Shown here piece after piece: positions 1-5,089 of a stretch of DNA of 5,838 bases. Source of the stretch: Candidatus Kapaibacterium sp. (GTDB lineage: Bacteria; Bacteroidota; Ignavibacteria; Kapaibacteriales; HRBIN21); the NCBI GenBank assembly GCA_025055465.1, contig JANWXA010000129.1, positions 1-5,838 of the forward strand, read 5' to 3'. Both the position numbers and the translations under genes were made by a program. Every line of letters starts with the position of its first letter. The first letter of the stretch is position 1. A model generated the notes under the pieces. That model saw only the letters and a program-made list of their open reading frames with translations. It ran no database searches and was not told the DNA's origin.

Positions 1-236
1 TAGAGCTTGGGCTGCTGCTGCAGATGGGAGTGGAGTATTTCCTCAGTGGATCGCTCCATCGCACGCGTGAAGGTGCGCAGTTGCGTATGGAGCTTTATCG
101 TATTGGACAAACCCGTGGAGGGATTGTACCAGAGTTGGTATGCGCTGCACAGAGCTTCGTGTCCGAGGATTCTCTCCAGCGTTTCCGTAAAGTTGTACGC
201 CATCTGGTTGGACAACTGCTATGGCAGAATCAATAG
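1..236 (+). CDS. 3' end of an unrecognised protein, possibly with a TolB/FlgO/CsgG-type alpha-beta domain
   Basis: The frame is open from the left edge (first full codon at base 3) to TAG at 234-236, giving 77 visible residues. The 5' end lies outside the window. The segment around VEYFLSGSLHR, followed by a strand rich in alternating hydrophobics (AQLRMELYRI) and a closing amphipathic helix (RFRKVVRHLVGQLLW), resembles the 'DYLLxGSVxR...LRIxxxLID' pattern of TolB N-terminal/FlgO/CsgG-like domains, often found next to TPR or adenylate-cyclase modules. That family link is pattern recall only. The reading frame itself is supported by the protein-like composition and by the 16-base overlap with the next gene, which starts at 221. 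It is probably the first visible gene of the operon running to 1640. No catalytic motif is visible in this fragment. Confidence 0.65.
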   Translation, partial: ELGLLLQMGVEYFLSGSLHRTREGAQLRMELYRIGQTRGGIVPELVCAAQSFVSEDSLQRFRKVVRHLVGQLLWQNQ

Positions 237-487
237 TAGAAGTCTTTGTCTGCCGAGGGTTTTCTGGTCAGATTTTTCGCCTACAGCTCCCTGCAGAAGC
301 ATCGGTTGAGCAATTGTTAGAGCGGTTGCGACAGGAATTTGGGATGTGGGCGGAGCCGGAAGCCTTGGGGCTATACAATTTGACTCAGGATTTTGAGTAT
401 CTGCGTACTGATACCCTCGCTCAGCGTGGGACGCAGCCCAGTGATTTGCTCTTGGTCGCAGAAGGGGGGACGTGTCTGAAGCGGTGA
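221..487 (+). CDS. Small ubiquitin-fold (YukD/EsaB-like) protein
   Basis: This 88-residue protein has the layout of a beta-grasp ubiquitin-like domain. Strand 1 is IVEVFVCR (5-12), strand 2 is QIFRLQLPAEAS (17-28), and a helix follows at VEQLLERLRQEFG (29-41). Then come LGLYNL (49-54), a short turn, DTLAQRG (64-70) and a last strand DLLLVAEGG (75-83). The 'xTLxxxGxxxxDxLLLV' ending is typical of YukD/EsaB-like and effector-type ubiquitin folds. It has no other domain, signal peptide or membrane segment. A Gly-Gly at 82-83 is followed by a five-residue tail (TCLKR). The ATG lies inside the preceding gene and has only a weak GGA upstream. Its stop overlaps the sirtuin start by one base (TGATG). 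The cellular role is unknown. No WXG100 or type VII secretion gene, and no E1, E2 or JAB-protease gene, lies nearby in the window. Confidence 0.8.
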   Translation: MAESIVEVFVCRGFSGQIFRLQLPAEASVEQLLERLRQEFGMWAEPEALGLYNLTQDFEYLRTDTLAQRGTQPSDLLLVAEGGTCLKR

Positions 488-1260
488 TGAGCGCGGACCC
501 TACCGACGGGCTTCAGCGGGCAGCGGAGCGATTATGCCAAGCCCGGCGCGTTGTAGTGTTTACAGGCGCGGGAATGTCTGCTGAAAGCGGGATACCAACA
601 TTTCGCGATCCCGGAGGCCTTTGGGAGCGGTTCCGCCCAGAGGAGCTGGCAACGCCGGAGGCATTCGAGCGCGATCCAGACCGTGTCTGGGCATGGTATC
701 AGGAACGGCGGCGCCTTATGGAGGCCGCCCCTCCCAACGCTGGACATTTGGCATTGGCAGCGATGGAGCCATATTTTGACGAGTTCACCGTTATCACACA
801 AAATATTGACCGGCTGCATCAGCGGGCAGGGAGCCGCCGAGTTTTGGAGCTACATGGAACGATTCTGGCAAACCACTGCCATTATTGCGGACTCCCGTAT
901 GAGGAAGAGCTGCTGCCGGAAAAAACTGCTCCCATTTGCCCGGCGTGTGGAGGGCGCGTTCGCCCTTCCGTTGTGTGGTTCGGCGAACTGCTGCCCGAGG
1001 CTGTCTTTACTGAAGCCGAGCATTCGATCGAGAACTGTGATGTCTTACTTGCGGTGGGAACCTCTGGAGAAGTATATCCCGCGGCTGGACTGGTCCGGCA
1101 GGCAAAGCTTTTCGGAGTTACAGTGGTGGAGATCAACCCTAAGCCAACAGAACTCACCACGGTTGCCGACATCGTTGTCCGCGAGTCGGCTGCTCGTGCT
1201 CTTCCAGCATTGTTGCAACTCCTTCGGCAGTACCGCCAAGCGGGGGCATGCTCGCAATGA
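487..1260 (+). CDS. cobB: Sir2-family NAD-dependent protein lysine deacylase (class III, CobB/SIRT5-like)
   Basis: A complete 257-residue sirtuin that uses NAD+ to remove acyl groups from protein lysines, releasing nicotinamide and O-acyl-ADP-ribose. Visible motifs, counted from the ATG at 487, are GAGMSAESG (27-35) followed by FRD for NAD binding, TQNID (104-108), the catalytic His123 in ELHGT, four zinc cysteines (131, 134, 151, 154), VVWFGE (162-167), GTSGEVYPA (191-199) and INPK (216-219). Tyr71 and Arg74 form the YxxR pair that in SIRT5 and E. coli CobB recognises succinyl/malonyl lysine, so desuccinylase as well as deacetylase activity is predicted. There is no extra defence domain. The start is uncertain: ATG 487 gives a TGATG junction with the upstream gene, while an in-frame GTG at 472 would add five residues and sits just after a purine-rich AAGGGGGGA. 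Its TGA overlaps the acpS start by four bases. Confidence 0.95.
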   Translation: MSADPTDGLQRAAERLCQARRVVVFTGAGMSAESGIPTFRDPGGLWERFRPEELATPEAFERDPDRVWAWYQERRRLMEAAPPNAGHLALAAMEPYFDEFTVITQNIDRLHQRAGSRRVLELHGTILANHCHYCGLPYEEELLPEKTAPICPACGGRVRPSVVWFGELLPEAVFTEAEHSIENCDVLLAVGTSGEVYPAAGLVRQAKLFGVTVVEINPKPTELTTVADIVVRESAARALPALLQLLRQYRQAGACSQ

Positions 1261-1640
1261 TTGTTGGAATCGGTGTAGATGTTGTAGAGGTGCGCCGAAT
1301 CGAGTCGGCGCTTGAACGATATGGCGAGCGCTTTTTGCAGCGGATCTTTACACAGGACGAGCGAGATTACTGCGAACAATTCGGTTCACAGCGGGCGTTG
1401 CACTATGCAGCCCGCTTTGCTGCAAAAGAAGCCTTCAGTAAAGCGCTCGGTATAGGAATGCATGTGCCATTCTGCTGGCGGGATGTTTCTATAGTCAATG
1501 GGCGTCTGGGCAAACCCGAGCTGCGTTTGGCTGGACAACTGAAGAGCTGCTGTACTAACTATTGCCTTCATGTGTCGCTTTCCCATACGGCAGCTCATGC
1601 TGTTGCCGTTGTCCTTATAGAGCAGAGGGAAGAGCAATAA
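1257..1640 (+). CDS. acpS: Holo-[acyl-carrier-protein] synthase
   Basis: A 127-residue protein matching the usual length of AcpS, the small, typically trimeric cytoplasmic phosphopantetheinyl transferase. It moves 4'-phosphopantetheine from CoA to the conserved serine of acyl carrier protein, activating fatty-acid synthesis. The N terminus, MIVGIGVDVVEVRRI, carries the Mg-binding Asp8. RFAAKEAFSKALG (53-65) holds the second metal/CoA ligand, Glu58. VSLSHTAAHAVAVV (106-119) is the C-terminal signature, and GKPELRL (85-91) is also conserved. I chose ATG 1257 because it forms an ATGA overlap with the sirtuin stop and gives the canonical MIxGIGVD start; an in-frame ATG at 1248 would add MLA. A G-run (1242-1246) lies about 10 bases upstream. 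It is the last gene of the operon, and its stop is 38 bases from the stop of the convergent queA-like gene. Confidence 0.96.
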   Translation: MIVGIGVDVVEVRRIESALERYGERFLQRIFTQDERDYCEQFGSQRALHYAARFAAKEAFSKALGIGMHVPFCWRDVSIVNGRLGKPELRLAGQLKSCCTNYCLHVSLSHTAAHAVAVVLIEQREEQ

Positions 1641-1678
1641 TCAGGGAAGCGATAGGGGGCTTGCTGGGCCTGCTTATA

Positions 1679-2926
1679 TCAAACGTGGCGGGGACAGATC
1701 AGTAGTGAGGCATCTCCGTAGCTCAAGAACCGATATCCGCGAGTAAGGGCCTCTGTATAGACGTGGCACCAGAAGTCGCCGATGAAGGCAGCGACAAGTA
1801 GAAGCAACGTACTGCGCGGCTGGTGAAAGTTCGTGATGATAGCATCGCAGACCTGGTAGCGGTAGCCAGGAACGATAAAGAGCTCGGTTGCTCCCTCTAC
1901 CCGGGACAGCCCATGGTGGTCTAGCCACGATAAGATAGCCGCCAGGGCCTCGGCAGGCAATGGAGTGGGGTTCTGGAGCAGCCGGTAGGCTTCCCACTGG
2001 GGAAGGCTTAGGAAAGGGGCTTCCCAAACAGCGGCTTCTCGGTAGAGGAGGCGAACGCCATGCCAGTAGAGGCTTTCTACCGTCCGTACTGAGGTTGTAC
2101 CGACAGCACAGAGCCATTCGCGCTCTGGGTTCAGGAAGAAACTGTGTAGTGCAGCGACAGCGTCGCGAGAAACACTGAGATACTCGCTGTGCATGTAATG
2201 GTGGCGAATGTCACTGGCTTGTAACGGTTTGAAGGTGTCCAGTCCCACGTGCAGGCAAACATCAACGATGGCGATGCCGAGCTGTTGCAACTCCTGCAGG
2301 AGGCGTTCAGTAAAGTGCAGTCCGGCGGTTGGGGCAGCAACAGAGCCGGGGATGGAGGCGTAGACCGTTTGATAGTGTTCTCGGTCCTCGGGTTCGTCCG
2401 GACGATGGAGGTAGGGAGGGAGTGGGACATGCCCGAGGTGATGCAGAATTTCTGCCAGTGTGTATGTTTTGGGCTCCCAGTATAGCTGTACTTGTCCCTG
2501 CCCGGAAGCCAGTTCCAAGATGCGCGCATGTAGGCATAGGTGGGCTGTTGTGGCCGAGATTTCTGTGCCTACCCGAAGGCGTCGCCCCCGGATAAGGCAT
2601 TCCCATTCCGCTGGAGGGAACGCTGCCAGGCCTGCTTCCAGGGACCCCGTAAGTGGACGGAGCAAAAAGACTTCTACCAGGCCTCCCGTGGATTTTTGTA
2701 AGATAAGCCGAGAGTGAACAACTTTTGTGATGTTCCGCACCAGTACAGAGCCTGGAGGTAAGAGGGAGGGGAGCTCGGCAAAAATGTGGTGGGAGATGCT
2801 CCGAGTTGGGCAGTCTGCCACCAGGAGTCGGCAGTGGTCCCGTTCAGAAAGTGGGTGCTGTGCTATGTACTCTGTGGGTAGGTCGTACGTGTACTTTTCC
2901 GTCTGCACCCGGGGAATGTAGTCCAT
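1679..2926 (-). CDS. queA: QueA-family S-adenosylmethionine:tRNA ribosyltransferase-isomerase, long divergent form
   Basis: A 415-residue member of the QueA family, which transfers and rearranges the ribosyl part of SAM onto preQ1-tRNA to make epoxyqueuosine. Family signatures include YDLPTEYIAQHPLSERD (14-30), TGGLVEVFLLRP (80-91), PLPPYL (168-173), GSVAAPTAGLHFT (194-206), VGTTSVRTVES (275-285), NFHQPRSTLLLLVAAF (366-381) and SYGDASLLI (402-410). Canonical QueA is about 340-360 residues. The extra length (part of it at 92-150, before YW) and the NFHQPxSTLLLL variant resemble a longer QueA paralogue I recall from Bacteroidota. Two core motifs differ: NDTR/KV is NITKV (65-69) and HVGAGTF is HVGLDTF (226-232). 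The in-frame upstream extension to 3040 has no family-like sequence, so the ATG at 2926, followed by YDLP a few residues in, is preferred. Family membership is certain. Queuosine activity is less so, and the gene symbol marks the family only. Confidence 0.88.
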   Translation of the reverse strand: MDYIPRVQTEKYTYDLPTEYIAQHPLSERDHCRLLVADCPTRSISHHIFAELPSLLPPGSVLVRNITKVVHSRLILQKSTGGLVEVFLLRPLTGSLEAGLAAFPPAEWECLIRGRRLRVGTEISATTAHLCLHARILELASGQGQVQLYWEPKTYTLAEILHHLGHVPLPPYLHRPDEPEDREHYQTVYASIPGSVAAPTAGLHFTERLLQELQQLGIAIVDVCLHVGLDTFKPLQASDIRHHYMHSEYLSVSRDAVAALHSFFLNPEREWLCAVGTTSVRTVESLYWHGVRLLYREAAVWEAPFLSLPQWEAYRLLQNPTPLPAEALAAILSWLDHHGLSRVEGATELFIVPGYRYQVCDAIITNFHQPRSTLLLLVAAFIGDFWCHVYTEALTRGYRFLSYGDASLLICPRHV

Positions 2927-3021
2927 TGGAGCCTGCGGCGGTACTCCAGGCCTATAGGACGTGGCCAGCGGAGCCGCTATTTTTGCACGACGGCTTGTGG
3001 TCTCAATTCCCTTGGTGTGTG
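2927..3021. promoter_or_regulatory. Divergent intergenic region between the queA-like gene and sppA, with a candidate -7 element
   Basis: The two start codons face away from each other across 95 bases, so both promoters are probably here or inside the flanking coding ends. On the + strand, TATTTTTG at 2978-2985 fits the Bacteroidota -7 consensus TAnnTTTG exactly and lies 36 bases before the sppA ATG. No TTG sits at the matching -33 position, which weakens the call. A perfect palindrome CCTATAGG (2951-2958) could supply a -10-like box for the queA-like gene, but no -35 partner is visible. Inverted repeats AGCGG/CCGCT (2967-2978) and AGCCG/CGGCT (2972-2976 with 2991-2995) flank the -7 motif and could be incidental. 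Neither start codon has a recognisable Shine-Dalgarno sequence. Confidence 0.35.
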
Positions 3022-4920
3022 ATGACGACGGACTTCCCAACGCGCAAGGGTTCCTCGGACTTTCCGACTTCGCCCGTACCGCAGCGGCGTAGGACTCCGT
3101 GGTGGGTTCCTCCGCTGGTCGTTGCGGTGTTGGTTGCTGTGTATGTAACCATTAGCCTCTTGCTGCCTACCGACATCCCCTTCGGGCGCTTTGGCTTTCC
3201 ACGCATCGCGGCGGGCGTAGCACAAGAGCCCTCGGTGCTAATACTGGAGCTCGGCGACCTGCCCGAATGGCGGCAGACTACGTGGGAGGAGCTGTTCGGG
3301 ACTGCAAAACAGGCTACCTTCGGGGAGACTCTGACCGCTTTGCACGCAGCGCAGCATGATGAAAGCATCCGTGGCCTCTACCTGCGATTTACTGGGAGCA
3401 CTCTCGGGTGGGCAATGCAGGAAGAACTTTGGGATGCTATTTCGGAGTTTCGCCGAAGTGGCAAGTTCGTGTACGCCTACGTAGAAGTTGGCGGTGAGAA
3501 CGACTATGCCCTTGCTCTTGCTGCTGATTCGCTCTTTATGCCACGCGAGGGATACCTGGAGCTGAACGGCTTTGCTGTCGGTACACTTTTCTATGCCGGC
3601 TTCCTACAAAAACTGGGCATTTCCTACCACGTAGAGCAGTTCGAGGAATACAAGTCCGCAGGGGAGCCTCTTGCACGGCGTTCGTTTAGCTCTGCAGCGC
3701 GGCAGAATCTCCGGGAGCTTCTCCAGGAGCGCTACCAGTACCTGCTCAATCGAATACGAGAGCGCAGAGGTATCTCGGAGCAAGACCTCCAGCAGCGGGT
3801 TTTCCCCCGAGGTATTCAGAGGCCGGACTCGCTGAAGGCATGGGGCCTAATTGATAGTGTCGCTTATGAAACGGAAGTGCTCAACCTTATCGCTCATCGG
3901 TTGGAGCTGAAGGATACACTGCGCATACGGAAAAGGCTCCTCAGCGTTGCCCGTTATCTTCGCTCCGACGCTGTAAAAAGCTGGCGGAAGCGTGCAGCCG
4001 CACGCCCGGCTGTCGCTGTGGTCTATGGCATGGGTGCAATTGTGCCGGGTCGCGAGATAGAGAATCCGTTGATTGGTCCTGCAATTGCCTCTGAGGACTT
4101 TATTGAGACTCTCCGGGAAGCTGAGCGAGAGGAGAAAGTTGGCGCCATCATCCTGCGCATAGACAGTCCTGGCGGTTCAGTGCTGGCGTCCGATGCCATT
4201 TGGACGGAGTTACGCCGGATTGCTCGGCAGAAGCCGATATATGCTTCCTTGGGTAACGTTGCTGCTTCTGGCGGGTACTACCTTGCGATGGGCTGTGATA
4301 CCATCGTTTCCCATCCAGCAACGCTAACGGGTTCTATTGGGGTCATTCTTGCTCTCCCCAATTTTGCTGGGACACTGCAAAAACTGGACCTTACAGTGGA
4401 CACGGTCCTGACCAACCCCGATGCTCTCTTTGCGATGCCTTTTCTGCCCTATCGGGAACGTGAGAAGCAGCGTTTCCGAGAGCTCGGTGCCGATGTATAT
4501 CAGAACTTCCTCCAGAAGGTTGCTCTCCGGCGTGGATTGAGCGTAGAGCAAGTCCGGGAGTATGCCCGCGGACGAGTCTGGACGGGAGAGGATGCCTACC
4601 GTCGGAGATTGGTGGATACCCTTGGGGGGCTAACCACCGCAATTGCTCTTGCTAAACGGCGTCTGGGAGTTCCGGAGGATAAGCCCGTGGCTGTTCAGGA
4701 GTTTCCCCGCCGGAAAGAACCGATAGAGCTCCTCTGGGAACTCTTTAGAGTAGAGCCGGATCCCGAAGAGAGAGCCCTTCGGTCTGCATCTACAGTGCTT
4801 TTTGCGGCGATTCCTCCACAACTTCGCTCCCTTGCTCAGCAAATCTTCTGCCTCTGGCAATTGAGCCAGCGAGAACCTGTCTTGATGGCACTGCCGTGGT
4901 GGATGCTTCCCTCCGAGTGA
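3022..4920 (+). CDS. sppA: Signal peptide peptidase SppA, tandem 67K type
   Basis: A 632-residue protein, close to the 618 of E. coli SppA, which degrades cleaved signal peptides left in the inner membrane. A basic N terminus (QRRR, 21-24) precedes one membrane segment at about 27-48 (WWVPPLVVAVLVAVYVTISL), and the rest is predicted periplasmic. Two S49 peptidase repeats follow. The first (about 70-290) carries the general-base lysine K211 in EEYKSAGEPL. The second (about 330-545) carries the nucleophile S416 in GNVAASGGYYLA, after LRIDSPGGSVLASDAIW and before TLTGSIGV. K211 and S416 match the E. coli Lys209/Ser409 Ser-Lys dyad formed across the two halves. The frame stays open upstream to 2806, but that part is antisense to the queA-like gene and not SppA-like, so ATG 3022 is used (GTG 3019 is adjacent). 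The last ~75 residues are less conserved. The gene appears intact and monocistronic. Confidence 0.96.
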   Translation: MTTDFPTRKGSSDFPTSPVPQRRRTPWWVPPLVVAVLVAVYVTISLLLPTDIPFGRFGFPRIAAGVAQEPSVLILELGDLPEWRQTTWEELFGTAKQATFGETLTALHAAQHDESIRGLYLRFTGSTLGWAMQEELWDAISEFRRSGKFVYAYVEVGGENDYALALAADSLFMPREGYLELNGFAVGTLFYAGFLQKLGISYHVEQFEEYKSAGEPLARRSFSSAARQNLRELLQERYQYLLNRIRERRGISEQDLQQRVFPRGIQRPDSLKAWGLIDSVAYETEVLNLIAHRLELKDTLRIRKRLLSVARYLRSDAVKSWRKRAAARPAVAVVYGMGAIVPGREIENPLIGPAIASEDFIETLREAEREEKVGAIILRIDSPGGSVLASDAIWTELRRIARQKPIYASLGNVAASGGYYLAMGCDTIVSHPATLTGSIGVILALPNFAGTLQKLDLTVDTVLTNPDALFAMPFLPYREREKQRFRELGADVYQNFLQKVALRRGLSVEQVREYARGRVWTGEDAYRRRLVDTLGGLTTAIALAKRRLGVPEDKPVAVQEFPRRKEPIELLWELFRVEPDPEERALRSASTVLFAAIPPQLRSLAQQIFCLWQLSQREPVLMALPWWMLPSE

Positions 4921-5089
4921 AAGAGACTTGGCGGTGGAGCCTCTTGGGGTTTGGCAGGCTGGTAGTCGCTGCGTTGGGTTGGGGCGGGGGCAAGTGCTGA
5001 CGCTGCCACTGCCGGATGAGTATGTCCAGCGGTTGGGGGTGAGGATGCCTTGGGCTGAGGGGATGCTGCGATTGAGGTATGGTAAGGGG
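4921..5089. other. G-rich convergent gap with possible small ORFs
   Basis: This stretch separates the convergent stops of sppA and the barrel gene. The + strand is strongly G-rich, including three G-runs close together (GGGTTGGGGCGGGGG, about 4976-4990), and could form a two-layer G-quadruplex in DNA or transcript. A GTG at 4917 overlaps the sppA stop as GTGA. It reads 27 codons with a signal-peptide-like composition (KETWRW then LLGFGRLVVAALGWGGG) to TGA at 4998-5000. Another + frame is open from 4928 to TAG at 5123-5125 and overlaps the end of the barrel gene. Neither resembles a family I know. I see no convincing hairpin plus T-tract, so no terminator is called. Confidence 0.4.

Noticed and set aside
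221..487. Bacterial ubiquitination (Bil-type) operon
   Set aside because: Only a ubiquitin-fold protein is seen. E1, E2 and JAB-protease genes are absent from the visible neighbours, so the system cannot be called.
487..1260. Sir2 as part of an anti-phage defence system (Thoeris, DSR or Sir2-Ago type)
   Set aside because: The protein is a compact single-domain sirtuin with zinc cysteines and YxxR, typical of CobB deacylases. No TIR, STALD, Argonaute or helicase partner is present.
683..1315. 210-residue + strand frame across the sirtuin and acpS
   Set aside because: It is a shadow of sir2 in another frame. It has no family-like motif, while the sirtuin frame carries every catalytic signature.
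1641..1678. Bidirectional terminator between acpS and the queA-like gene
   Set aside because: Only 4-base AAGC/GCTT pairings with no T-tract were found. This is too weak to call, though convergent transcription must end near here.
2806..3021. N-terminal extension of SppA from a TTG at 2806
   Set aside because: The extension lies largely antisense to the queA-like coding region and lacks SppA similarity. The membrane anchor falls at the expected distance from ATG 3022.
2927..3040. N-terminal extension of the QueA-like protein to 3040
   Set aside because: The family normally starts a few residues before the YDLP motif. The extra 38 residues are low-complexity and would overlap the start of sppA.
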